DNA of 6,535 nt, from the NCBI GenBank assembly GCA_014762585.1, contig JABURN010000057.1, positions 1-6,535 of the forward strand, in the 5' to 3' direction. Below the pieces are notes generated by a model, which was not told where the DNA came from, did not search any database, and saw only the letters and a list, made by a program, of their open reading frames with translations. Made by a program: the position numbers and the translations under genes. This stretch comes from Methylophaga sp. (GTDB lineage Bacteria; Pseudomonadota; Gammaproteobacteria; Nitrosococcales; Methylophagaceae). Positions 1-6,009 of this stretch are shown one piece after another. Each line of letters opens with the position of its first letter. Position 1 is the stretch's first letter.

Positions 1-54
1 ACCCCTGTTACCGCCGTGAAAGGGCGGTGTCCTAGGCCTCTAGACGATGGGGAC
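1..54 (-). tRNA. tRNA-Glu (anticodon UUC), 3' part cut off by window edge
   Basis: This is the 5' three-quarters of a glutamate tRNA on the minus strand. The 5' end (GTCCCC) is at 54, and the D arm and full anticodon arm are visible. The anticodon TTC reads as GAA on the plus strand at 18-20. All 54 bases equal positions 134-187 of the complete tRNA-Glu next to it, so the two are tandem copies with a 133-bp period. The T arm and acceptor 3' strand lie outside the window. It is the most distal visible member of the Ala-Glu-Glu cluster and sits behind an intrinsic terminator. Confidence 0.95.
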
Positions 55-73
55 CCAGGTCTTTAAATTGTCT

Positions 74-104
74 CGAAAAGAAAAGGGCCTGATTGGTCAG
101 ACCC
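74..104 (-). terminator. Intrinsic terminator between the two tRNA-Glu genes
   Basis: Read on the minus strand, GGGTCTGA (104-97) pairs with TCAGGCCC (92-85) around a CCAA loop. This gives an 8-bp GC-rich stem with a single G-U wobble. It is followed at once by the U-rich run CTTTTCTTTTCG (85-74). This is the classical stem plus U-tract layout of a Rho-independent terminator. It lies after tRNA-Glu copy 2 and before copy 1, so it would end or attenuate the tRNA-Ala/tRNA-Glu transcript. Read on the plus strand, the stem has a C-A mismatch and no T-tract, so it is directional. Confidence 0.72.
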
Positions 105-111
105 TCAATAT

Positions 112-187
112 TGGCGTCCCCAAGGGGATTCGAACCCCTGTTACCGCCGTGAAAGGGCGGTGTCCTAGGCCTCTAGACGATGGGGAC
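112..187 (-). tRNA. tRNA-Glu (anticodon UUC)
   Basis: This is a complete 76-nt glutamate tRNA on the minus strand with the 3' CCA encoded (TGG at 112-114). The acceptor stem GTCCCCA pairs fully with TGGGGAC, the T loop is GTTCGAATC, and the anticodon TTC appears as GAA at 151-153 on the plus strand. It closely resembles the E. coli tRNA-Glu. It is read after tRNA-Ala with a 23-nt spacer, presumably from the same promoter at 302-330. An identical partial copy lies 57 nt downstream beyond a terminator. A single UUC-anticodon species normally reads both Glu codons in gammaproteobacteria, which fits its presence in several copies. Confidence 0.98.
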
Positions 188-210
188 CTAAAACTTTTCT
201 TTCGAGTATT

Positions 211-286
211 TGGTGGAGCTAGGCGGGATCGAACCGCCGACCTCCTGCATGCCATGCAGGCGCTCTCCCAGCTGAGCTATAGCCCC
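211..286 (-). tRNA. tRNA-Ala (anticodon GGC)
   Basis: This is a complete 76-nt alanine tRNA on the minus strand with encoded CCA (TGG at 211-213). The acceptor stem GGGGCTA/TAGCTCC contains the G3-U70 wobble pair that identifies alanine tRNAs to AlaRS. The anticodon GGC lies at 251-253 (plus-strand GCC) within a GCATG-GCATGC anticodon region like that of E. coli alaW/alaX. It is the promoter-proximal gene of the Ala-Glu-Glu cluster and would decode GCC and GCU. Confidence 0.98.
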
Positions 287-301
287 CGAAAGGAAGCGCA
301 T

Positions 302-330
302 ATCATAGGGACTGATGCCTGCCCTGTCAA
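302..330 (-). promoter_or_regulatory. Strong sigma-70 promoter for the tRNA-Ala/tRNA-Glu cluster
   Basis: On the minus strand a perfect -35 TTGACA (330-325) is followed by a 17-bp spacer and a -10 TATGAT (307-302; 5 of 6 matches). Transcription would start near 295, just before tRNA-Ala at 286. The stretch between the -10 and the start contains GCGC (299-296), a GC-rich discriminator typical of stringently controlled stable-RNA promoters. AT-rich DNA upstream of the -35 (about 337-353) could serve as an UP element. The elements are seen directly. Growth-rate and ppGpp control is inferred from the resemblance. Confidence 0.85.
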
Positions 331-391
331 CACATCATGACAAAATAATTTAAGCCAGCGGCTGGAGTCAGCGTTGCTTAAAATCAGCCCG

Positions 392-419
392 GAAACTGCC
401 TTTATATGGAGTTTTCAGC
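392..419 (+). promoter_or_regulatory. Weak sigma-E-like promoter candidate upstream of lptD
   Basis: GAAACTG (392-398) matches 5 of 7 positions of the sigma-E -35 consensus GGAACTT. After a 16-bp spacer comes TCAGC (415-419), which resembles the -10 TCAAA/TCTGA type. In E. coli the lptD-surA operon is known to belong to the envelope-stress sigma-E regulon, which is why such a site was sought here. The match is imperfect and the site lies about 155 bp before the start codon, so this is a tentative call. Confidence 0.22.
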
Positions 420-453
420 TAAGTCGTTGAGCGAATAGGATTATCCTGTTTTG

Positions 454-467
454 CCTGCTTAAGCAGG
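454..467. promoter_or_regulatory. Perfect 14-bp palindrome, possible operator
   Basis: CCTGCTTAAGCAGG is a perfect 7+7 palindrome in the divergent region between the tRNA promoter and lptD. No T-tract follows on either strand, so it is not a terminator. Its symmetry and place just upstream of the likely lptD promoter (479-507) fit a dimeric DNA-binding protein. A second, odd-centred symmetry, AGGATTATCCT (437-447), lies 6 bp to its left. The binding factor is unknown. Confidence 0.35.
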
Positions 468-478
468 GTCGGACTGAT

Positions 479-507
479 TTGCCGATTACAACTATATATG
501 CGATAAA
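479..507 (+). promoter_or_regulatory. Candidate sigma-70 promoter for lptD
   Basis: TTGCCG (479-484; 4 of 6) and GATAAA (502-507; 4 of 6) are separated by 17 bp in an AT-rich stretch that also contains TATATATG. The start would fall near 514, leaving a leader of about 59 nt before the ATG at 573. Both boxes are only moderate matches, and overlapping alternatives such as TAAATT at 504-509 exist. Confidence 0.3.
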
Positions 508-543
508 TTGAGCGTTATTTTTCATTCGGTCAGGACGTCAATC

Positions 544-564
544 ATGGCTGGGTCAGCAGCTTGA
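544..564 (+). other. Six-codon mini-ORF ending in the lptD ribosome binding site
   Basis: ATG at 544 opens a six-codon frame (M-A-G-S-A-A) closed by TGA at 562-564. An AGGA (532-535) sits 8 nt before its ATG. Its stop codon lies inside the TGAGGA (562-567) that serves lptD, so ribosomes finishing it would cover the lptD start region. It could couple or tune lptD translation, or be chance. No peptide function is proposed. Confidence 0.3.
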
Positions 565-567
565 GGA
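562..567 (+). promoter_or_regulatory. Ribosome binding site that fixes the lptD start
   Basis: TGAGGA ends 5 nt before the ATG at 573. The in-frame TTG at 561 and ATG at 567 overlap or abut this motif and cannot use it, so 573 is the best-supported start. Confidence 0.7.
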
Positions 568-572
568 TGAAC

Positions 573-2816
573 ATGCGCAAATTGAAGCTTCTCTCTACCT
601 TATTTATGTCCTGTCTTGCCGGGGCTGCTGCGGCCCAACAGGAAAGGGGGCTCAGTTGCCACTTTGGCTACGAGGATTTATTCCTCCCCGCGACCACGGT
701 AGATCCGGAGCAAAGCCCTGTTGATGTTAAAGCCAATGATGTGCAGTTGCTGCAACGTGGCACCTCAGTGTTTTCCGGTGATGTGGATATCACCCGGGCC
801 GGCCAGCAACTGAGTGCTGAGCGTGCTACCTACAACCGCGCCAGTGGTGATATTACTGCCAGCGGCGACGTTCGCTTGCGTGACAGCGAGATTATCGTCG
901 ATTCAGAGCAGGCTGAATGGTCGATGGATAAAGATGAGGGCAGAATGCTCAATGCCCAGTACCGCATCCGTCAGATGCATGCCCGGGGTCAGGCAAGTCA
1001 TTTGCTGCGTAAGGGAAAAGCGACCACCGATCTGAAAAATGCCAGCTACACCACCTGTCCGGAGGGCGATAACGCCTGGCTGCTGGATGCAGATGAAGTG
1101 CATCTGGACCATGAGTCCGGTGTCGGTGAGGCGGAGGATGTGGTCGTGCGTCTGAAGGGCGTGCCGGTTTTCTACACCCCTTATATCAACTTCCCGCTCA
1201 ATGATGAGCGTAAGTCCGGTTTCCTGCCACCGTCAGTCGGTAACAGCGATGAGACCGGTTTTGATCTGATGACGCCGTATTACTGGAACATCGCTCCCAA
1301 TATGGATGCGACGTTGACTCCCCGTTACATGAGCGATCGGGGCGTGATGCTGGGTGGTCAGTTCCGCTATCTGTCAGAATGGGGCGAAGGTGAGGTCGAA
1401 GCCAATTACCTGAATTCAGATAAGCTCAGAAAAGATGGCGATGAGATCAATCCTAACTATCAGGAAGATCGTGAGTTGTTTACCTGGCAGCACCGTTCCT
1501 ATTTGCCCAATCGCTGGCATGCACTTGTCGATTACAACTACGTCTCCGATGAAAACTACTTCGAGGATTTCGGTTCCAGTCTGAGTCTTTCAAGCCGCAC
1601 CCACCTTAACCGTCTAGTGCAGACCGGTTACAGAGGCGATGTCTGGGATTTCACTGCACGCTTACAGGGCTATCAGACCCTGGCTGATGTACCCGAACAA
1701 TACAAACGTTTGCCACAGTTACTGCTCAATGGTTATCTGCCGGATCAGGCGCTGGGGATGACTTATGAGTTCGAAGGCGAATATGTCGAGTTCGACCATA
1801 ATGACCGGGTGGAAGGTCAGCGTATTAATTTTGAACCCGCGGTGAGTATGCCGATGGGCACTTCGGCGTTTTTTGCCACGCCCAGACTGGCTTTCAACCA
1901 TACCCGCTACAATCTAAAAAGCGATGATCTGAATCAGTTTGATGACGATGCCTCACGCTCTCTGCCCATTGCCAGCTTTGATACCGGTCTGTTTTTCGAG
2001 CGCGAACTCAATATCGGTAAAGGTAATTTCCTGCAGACGCTGGAACCACGGGCTTTCTATCTGTACATTCCGGAGCGTGATCAATCGGATATCCCGGATT
2101 TCGATACCAGTCTCTCTACCTTTAATATGATTAGGCTGTTCTCCTATGATCGCTTTATCGGTGGTGACCGTATTGGTGATGCCAATCAACTCTCTCTGGC
2201 AGTGACTTCCCGAATCATCAACCAGGAAACCGGTGATGAAAACCTGAGACTGACATTAGGACAAATCCGCTATTTTGATGATCGCAATGTGACATTGCCC
2301 AACGGTACTGAAGACAGCGAACCCGACTCTGACATGATTGCCGAGGCCGTCGCTTTCATTAACGACGAATGGTCGGTCAGTGGTGAAATCCAGTGGGATC
2401 CGAGCGAAACGCAATCCAATATGTCATCGGTGGGTCTACGTTATCGCGGTGACGAGGGCGGTATTTTCAATATTTCTCACCGCTATCGCCGTGATGGCGC
2501 TGATATTACCCGTCTTGAAGGTCTGGAGCAGGTTGATATCTCCGCCCAAATGCCAGTGTCTGAACGCTGGCAACTGTTCGGTCGCTGGTACCGTTCCATT
2601 GATCAGGGCAGAACGCTGGAAGCGCTGGCCGGTGTACAGTATGACAGTTGCTGCTGGGCGACCCGTCTGGCGATCCGTAATTATGTCAACGATGCCTTTG
2701 ATGATGACCGCAATCTGGCGATTTATTTCCAGGTTGAACTGAAAGGTCTGGGCGCATTTGGTAAGAAATCTGACAGCTTGCTGGAAAGCAGTATTCGCGG
2801 CTACCAGGCAGACTGA
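573..2816 (+). CDS. lptD: LPS-assembly protein LptD (outer-membrane LPS insertase)
   Basis: LptD (Imp/OstA) is the outer-membrane beta-barrel that, with lipoprotein LptE, takes lipopolysaccharide from the periplasmic LptA bridge and places it in the outer leaflet. The 747-aa product is close to the usual length (784 in E. coli). Residues 1-21 form a signal peptide with an A-rich cleavage site before QQ. Residues about 48-180 are the LptA-like OstA beta-jellyroll, and the rest is the barrel. Conserved barrel-entry segments such as VFYTPYINFPLNDERKSGF (199-217) and YWNIAPNMDATLTPRYM (237-253) are present. Four cysteines, Cys29, Cys162 and the pair Cys693-Cys694 (DSCCW), match the E. coli positions 31, 173, 724 and 725, whose alternate disulfides are needed for function. 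Start 573 is chosen by TGAGGA with 5-nt spacing; in-frame TTG 561 and ATG 567 are less likely. It is first in the operon with surA, whose product helps fold LptD. Confidence 0.97.
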   Translation: MRKLKLLSTLFMSCLAGAAAAQQERGLSCHFGYEDLFLPATTVDPEQSPVDVKANDVQLLQRGTSVFSGDVDITRAGQQLSAERATYNRASGDITASGDVRLRDSEIIVDSEQAEWSMDKDEGRMLNAQYRIRQMHARGQASHLLRKGKATTDLKNASYTTCPEGDNAWLLDADEVHLDHESGVGEAEDVVVRLKGVPVFYTPYINFPLNDERKSGFLPPSVGNSDETGFDLMTPYYWNIAPNMDATLTPRYMSDRGVMLGGQFRYLSEWGEGEVEANYLNSDKLRKDGDEINPNYQEDRELFTWQHRSYLPNRWHALVDYNYVSDENYFEDFGSSLSLSSRTHLNRLVQTGYRGDVWDFTARLQGYQTLADVPEQYKRLPQLLLNGYLPDQALGMTYEFEGEYVEFDHNDRVEGQRINFEPAVSMPMGTSAFFATPRLAFNHTRYNLKSDDLNQFDDDASRSLPIASFDTGLFFERELNIGKGNFLQTLEPRAFYLYIPERDQSDIPDFDTSLSTFNMIRLFSYDRFIGGDRIGDANQLSLAVTSRIINQETGDENLRLTLGQIRYFDDRNVTLPNGTEDSEPDSDMIAEAVAFINDEWSVSGEIQWDPSETQSNMSSVGLRYRGDEGGIFNISHRYRRDGADITRLEGLEQVDISAQMPVSERWQLFGRWYRSIDQGRTLEALAGVQYDSCCWATRLAIRNYVNDAFDDDRNLAIYFQVELKGLGAFGKKSDSLLESSIRGYQAD

Positions 2817-2824
2817 AGTCAGTC
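2811..2824 (+). repeat. Short inverted repeat over the lptD stop codon
   Basis: GACTGA and TCAGTC face each other across a 2-nt centre, with the lptD TGA inside the left arm. As RNA this is a 5-bp stem with a 4-nt loop and no U-tract. It is too weak for a terminator but might slightly separate lptD from surA expression. Confidence 0.25.
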
Positions 2825-2875
2825 ACAGCAGACATTGTCTCTGGAGCCGACACACACAGACAGAGCATATCCTTA

Positions 2876-2881
2876 TATAAT
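2876..2881 (+). promoter_or_regulatory. Candidate internal promoter (-10 box) for surA-pdxA-rsmA
   Basis: A perfect TATAAT sits in the 86-bp gap between lptD and surA, giving a start near 2888 and a leader of about 24 nt to the ATG at 2912. At 17-bp spacing the -35 is poor (CACACA, 2853-2858), and no TG extension precedes the -10. The better CCGACA and CAGACA motifs are at unsuitable distances (23 and 13 bp). It could work with an activator or as a low-level internal promoter. Confidence 0.4.
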
Positions 2882-2911
2882 GCCCGCGAGAATTTTGGAG
2901 TAATGATTTTG

Positions 2912-4177
2912 ATGAAGTTTCTGATTGCCGCCTTGTTGCTGGCCACTAATGTCTGGGCTGCACCGCTGGATCGTATTATCGCCGTTGTTAATGATGAAGT
3001 GATTCTGGAAAGCGAGTTGATGGATATGCAGCAAACTGTGCGTCAGCAGCTTCGCCAGCGTCAGGCCGCCATACCGCCCAATGATATTCTGCGTAAACAG
3101 GTGCTGGAACGTCTCATCATGCAACGTCTGCAATTGCAGCGTGCTGAGCAGGTAGGTGTCAGAGTGGGGGATGATGCATTGAATGCCGCGCTGCGCCAGA
3201 TTGCCGACAACAATAATATGAATCTGCGGCAGTTCCGCGATGTTTTGGAAGAAGACGGCTATGATTTCAGTCAGTTTCGCGAAACGATTCGTGAAGAGAT
3301 GATCATCAGTCGTCTCCGCAAAGGGCAGGTGGAAGATCGGGTCGTGGTGTCAGATCGTGAAGTTGATAATTTCCTTGCCACCCAGAGCGTGCAGGCGGGT
3401 AACAGTGAAATTGAATACCAGCTGCAGCACATTCTGATCAGCATACCGGAAGCTGCGTCACCGGAAGAAGTGCAGCAGGCGCGGGAACAGCTGGAAAAAA
3501 TTCAGGGGCTGCTCGCCGAGGGCGGTGACTTCGGCCAGGTTGCGGCAGGTTACTCAGATGGCCAGAACGCGCTGGAAGGCGGTGAGCTGGGTTGGCGCAA
3601 GCAAGGCGAGCTGCCGTCCCTGTTTGCGGATGTTGTACCTGATCTCTCTGTCGGTGAAGTCAGCGAGCCGCTGCGTAGCGGCAGTGGTTTTCATCTGGTC
3701 AGACTGAAAGACAAAAAAAGTGCAGAGACTCATCTGGTCAAACAGACACTCGCCAGCCACATCCTGATCAAGACCAATGAGCTTGTCAGTGATGAGGAAG
3801 CCGAAAAACGATTGAATCAATTGCGCGAGCGAATTGCCAACGGTGAAGATTTTGCCGAACTGGCCCGTGCTCACTCTGAAGATACCGGTTCAGCCATTGA
3901 GGGCGGCAGCCTGGGCTGGGTCAGTCCCGGTGTGATGGTGCCGGAATTCCAGGAAAAAATGGACGCGCTGGCTATCGGAGAAATGAGCGAAGTCTTCCAG
4001 AGCCGATTCGGCTGGCATCTGATCAAAGTGGAAGACCGCCGTGAAGAAAACATGGCGGAAGAATTCAAACGCAACAAAGCACGGGAGCAAATCCGTCAGC
4101 GTAAGATTGACGAAGAAATGGAAAGCTGGCTGCGTGCGATGCGTGACGAAGCCTATGTTGAATACCGCGATCTTTGA
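2912..4177 (+). CDS. surA: Periplasmic chaperone and peptidyl-prolyl isomerase SurA
   Basis: SurA carries unfolded outer-membrane proteins across the periplasm to the Bam complex, and LptD is one of its clients. The 421-aa product (428 in E. coli) starts with a signal peptide, MKFLIAALLLATNVWA, cleaved before APLD. The SurA N-terminal chaperone domain follows (IIAVVNDEVILESEL, then helices to about residue 165). Two parvulin domains come next: about 169-270 (QHILISI ... GGELGW ... GFHLV) and about 279-378 (ASHILI ... GGSLGW ... FGWHLIKV). A charged C-terminal helix returns to the chaperone core. An in-frame ATG at 2903 adds three residues, but it lies only 2 nt from the GGAG at 2897-2900, whereas 2912 is 11 nt away, somewhat long; TTG 2909 is also possible. 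The stop codon overlaps the pdxA start by one base. Confidence 0.97.
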   Translation: MKFLIAALLLATNVWAAPLDRIIAVVNDEVILESELMDMQQTVRQQLRQRQAAIPPNDILRKQVLERLIMQRLQLQRAEQVGVRVGDDALNAALRQIADNNNMNLRQFRDVLEEDGYDFSQFRETIREEMIISRLRKGQVEDRVVVSDREVDNFLATQSVQAGNSEIEYQLQHILISIPEAASPEEVQQAREQLEKIQGLLAEGGDFGQVAAGYSDGQNALEGGELGWRKQGELPSLFADVVPDLSVGEVSEPLRSGSGFHLVRLKDKKSAETHLVKQTLASHILIKTNELVSDEEAEKRLNQLRERIANGEDFAELARAHSEDTGSAIEGGSLGWVSPGVMVPEFQEKMDALAIGEMSEVFQSRFGWHLIKVEDRREENMAEEFKRNKAREQIRQRKIDEEMESWLRAMRDEAYVEYRDL

Positions 4178-5175
4178 TGGTGATAAGGCGCATAGCACTC
4201 ACCAGCGGTGAACCTGCAGGCATAGGCCCTGATCTCGCTATTCAACTGGCGCAGACCCGGCAACAGGCGCAATTGATTGTCCTGGCTGATCCGGCGCTGT
4301 TACAGCAAAGAGCGCAGCAGTTAAATCTGCCGTTACAGCTGATGAAGGCCGATCTGAATCAGCCTGCTGCCATAGCCGAACCCGGAAGTCTGTATTACTT
4401 GCCTGTTCAATTAAGTCAGCAGGTTACTGCCGGCGAACTTAATCCAGCCAATAGCAGCTATGTGCTGGCCATGTTGCAACTGGCACTGGATAAAAGTATC
4501 AGTGGTGAATTCGATGCGATCGTGACAGCGCCGGTTCACAAAGGCGTCATAAACGATGCCGGTCACAGTTTCAGTGGTCATACCGAGTTTTTTGCTGACG
4601 GTGCCGGTGTATCCAAAGTGGTGATGATGCTGGCGACCGATGATCTGAGGGTGGCACTGGCAACGACCCATTTACCGCTGACCGCCGTGAGTGATGCTAT
4701 CACCCGTGACAGCCTGCAGCAGATTCTGCATATTACCAACAACTCTTTAAAACGCCAGTTCGGTCTGAACAAGCCGCGAATCGCTGTCTGCGGGCTTAAT
4801 CCCCATGCTGGTGAAGGCGGGCATCTGGGACGTGAAGAAATAGACACTATCCAGCCGGTCATCGATGCCTGTCAGGCCGAAGGGCTTGCCGTCAGCGGTG
4901 CCTGGCCGGCCGATACCATATTCAATCAGGACAGGCTTAAAGATTATGATGTGGTGCTGGCCATGTTCCATGATCAAGGTCTGCCGGTACTCAAACATCA
5001 TGGTTTTGGCCGTGCCGTTAATGTCACATTAGGGCTGCCTTTTATCCGTACATCCGTTGATCATGGCACCGCACTGGATATGGCAGGCACGGGGAAAGCT
5101 TCCGTCTCCAGCCTGCAGGCGGCCGTCGACATGGCGCTTGAAATGGCCGATAGCCAGCAATCATCGGGCAATTAA
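4177..5175 (+). CDS. pdxA: 4-hydroxythreonine-4-phosphate dehydrogenase PdxA
   Basis: PdxA is the cytoplasmic NAD-dependent, metal-dependent enzyme that oxidises 4-phosphohydroxy-L-threonine. The product loses CO2 to give 3-amino-2-oxopropyl phosphate, which PdxJ uses to build pyridoxine 5'-phosphate (vitamin B6). The 332-aa product is close to the E. coli length (329). Visible signatures are TSGEPAGIGPDL (9-20), VTAPVHKGVIN (116-126), FSGHTEFFAD (132-141), GLNPHAGEGG (206-215), FHDQGLPVLKHHGFG (264-278) and TSVDHGTALD (292-301). His165, His210 and His265 align with the three metal-binding histidines of the E. coli enzyme (166, 211, 266). The ATG at 4177 shares its A with the surA stop (TGATG), and no clear Shine-Dalgarno precedes it, so translation is probably coupled to surA. 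An in-frame TTG at 4174 would add one residue. Confidence 0.97.
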   Translation: MVIRRIALTSGEPAGIGPDLAIQLAQTRQQAQLIVLADPALLQQRAQQLNLPLQLMKADLNQPAAIAEPGSLYYLPVQLSQQVTAGELNPANSSYVLAMLQLALDKSISGEFDAIVTAPVHKGVINDAGHSFSGHTEFFADGAGVSKVVMMLATDDLRVALATTHLPLTAVSDAITRDSLQQILHITNNSLKRQFGLNKPRIAVCGLNPHAGEGGHLGREEIDTIQPVIDACQAEGLAVSGAWPADTIFNQDRLKDYDVVLAMFHDQGLPVLKHHGFGRAVNVTLGLPFIRTSVDHGTALDMAGTGKASVSSLQAAVDMALEMADSQQSSGN

Positions 5176-5176
5176 C

Positions 5177-5980
5177 ATGACTGAATCACATTATCCCCGT
5201 GCGCGGAAGCGCTTTGGTCAGAATTTTCTGCATGATGAAGGCATCATCGAATCCATCATTGAGGTTATCAGTCCCGATATGGGCCAGCACCTGGTCGAGA
5301 TTGGTCCCGGCAGAGGCGCACTGACAGCGCCTCTGTTAAGCCGCTGTGACCAGTTGGACGTGATTGAACTGGATAGGGACCTGGTACCGCTTTTAAAAAA
5401 GAAACTGGCAAGCCACGGCCACCTCAGAATTCATGAAGCGGATGCACTCAAATTCGACTATCGACAACTTCAACAGCAGGGCGAAAAGCTCAGGGTAATT
5501 GGCAACCTCCCATACAACATCACAACGCCTTTGTTGTTCCACCTTGTGGACCAATCCGACTGTATCGAGGATATGTGCTTTATGCTGCAACGTGAGGTAG
5601 TGGAGCGCATCTGCGCCGCGCCCGGCACCAAGCAGTATGGTCGACTGAGTATTATGTTGCAGCATCAGTGCTATGTGGAACAAATGTTCATCGTCCCCCC
5701 CGAGGCTTTTGATCCACCACCAAAAGTGGAATCTGCGATTATCTACCTGCAGCCTCTGGCTGAGATGAAAGGGGGCGAAGTCGACTTGACCAAACTCAAT
5801 CAGATTGTCACTGCCGCTTTCAGTCAAAGACGCAAAACGATCGCTAACACCCTGAAAAAACTGGCATCTTTAACTGATCTTGAGCAGGTGGGAATTATGC
5901 CGGAACAGCGTCCGGAGACGGTAACGGTTGAGCAATATGTGTCGCTGACACGCTGGCTGATACAAAAGCAGCTAACCTGA
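5177..5980 (+). CDS. rsmA: 16S rRNA dimethyladenosine transferase RsmA (KsgA)
   Basis: RsmA (KsgA) uses S-adenosylmethionine to dimethylate two adjacent adenosines (A1518 and A1519 in E. coli numbering) in the 3'-terminal helix of 16S rRNA during late 30S assembly. Loss of this modification gives kasugamycin resistance. The 267-aa product (273 in E. coli) shows the family marks in order: RARKRFGQNFLHD (8-20), the SAM-binding loop VEIGPGRGALT (40-50), the acidic residues IELDRD (63-68) and EADAL (87-91), the catalytic NLPYNITTPLL (110-120), FDPPPKVESAI (178-188) and AFSQRRKTIANTLK (214-227). The ATG at 5177 lies one base after the pdxA stop (TAA-C-ATG). The open frame extends 40 codons upstream, but that stretch is inside pdxA and lacks family similarity. 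No strong Shine-Dalgarno is present, so coupling to pdxA is likely. The usual apaG neighbour does not follow. Confidence 0.97.
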   Translation: MTESHYPRARKRFGQNFLHDEGIIESIIEVISPDMGQHLVEIGPGRGALTAPLLSRCDQLDVIELDRDLVPLLKKKLASHGHLRIHEADALKFDYRQLQQQGEKLRVIGNLPYNITTPLLFHLVDQSDCIEDMCFMLQREVVERICAAPGTKQYGRLSIMLQHQCYVEQMFIVPPEAFDPPPKVESAIIYLQPLAEMKGGEVDLTKLNQIVTAAFSQRRKTIANTLKKLASLTDLEQVGIMPEQRPETVTVEQYVSLTRWLIQKQLT

Positions 5981-6009
5981 CAATATTCATTGCTTGAATC
6001 AGATTGTCA
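5978..6009 (+). repeat. Hairpin at the 3' end of rsmA
   Basis: TGACAAT (5978-5984) pairs with ATTGTCA (6003-6009). Inside it ATTCA (5985-5989) pairs with TGAAT (5995-5999) around a 5-nt loop, leaving a CAG bulge (6000-6002). This gives 12 pairs and includes the rsmA TGA stop. The stem is AT-rich and no U-tract follows, so it is not a standard intrinsic terminator. It may protect the 3' end of the operon mRNA after Rho-dependent termination. GATTG (6002-6006) can instead pair with CAATC (6018-6022). Confidence 0.45.

Larger units (their letters stand above)
72..206. repeat. Imperfect inverted repeat flanking tRNA-Glu copy 2
   Basis: CTCGAAAAGAAAAG at 72-85 is the reverse complement of CTTTTCTTTCGAG at 194-206, apart from one extra A. 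The two arms enclose the complete tRNA-Glu (112-187). In the minus-strand transcript they could form 13 pairs with one bulged U, closing a helix around the tRNA. The left arm is also the U-tract of the terminator at 74-104. The complementarity is plain in the sequence. A role in precursor folding or processing is inference. Confidence 0.6.

Noticed and set aside
47..340. Open plus-strand frame of 97 codons
   Set aside because: It runs antisense through tRNA-Glu, tRNA-Ala and the tRNA promoter. Phrases such as GIRTPVTAVKGRCPRP are the usual false translation of tRNA antisense strands.
355..382. CCAGCGGCTGG and TTTAAGC/GCTTAAA inverted repeats as a terminator
   Set aside because: No gene ends into this region on either strand, the central stem leaves no proper loop, and no T-tract follows on the plus strand.
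561..572. Upstream lptD starts TTG 561 and ATG 567
   Set aside because: The TGAGGA at 562-567 overlaps or abuts both, so neither has a usable ribosome binding site. ATG 573 does, and it gives a clean signal peptide.
603..635. Cys14 in the LptD signal peptide as a lipoprotein site
   Set aside because: The residues before it (L-F-M-S) do not fit a lipobox, and LptD proteins are barrels with an ordinary cleavable signal. An A-rich cleavage site follows at about residue 21.
2338..2742. 134-codon plus-strand frame inside lptD
   Set aside because: It is out of frame with a clear lptD coding region, has no recognisable protein features and no ribosome binding site.
5057..5176. 40-codon N-terminal extension of rsmA
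   Set aside because: It lies within the end of pdxA in another frame and resembles no RsmA. The MTESHYPRARKRFGQNF start at 5177 matches the family.
5393..5827. 144-codon minus-strand frame
   Set aside because: It is antisense to the conserved middle of rsmA and shows no domain or start context of its own.
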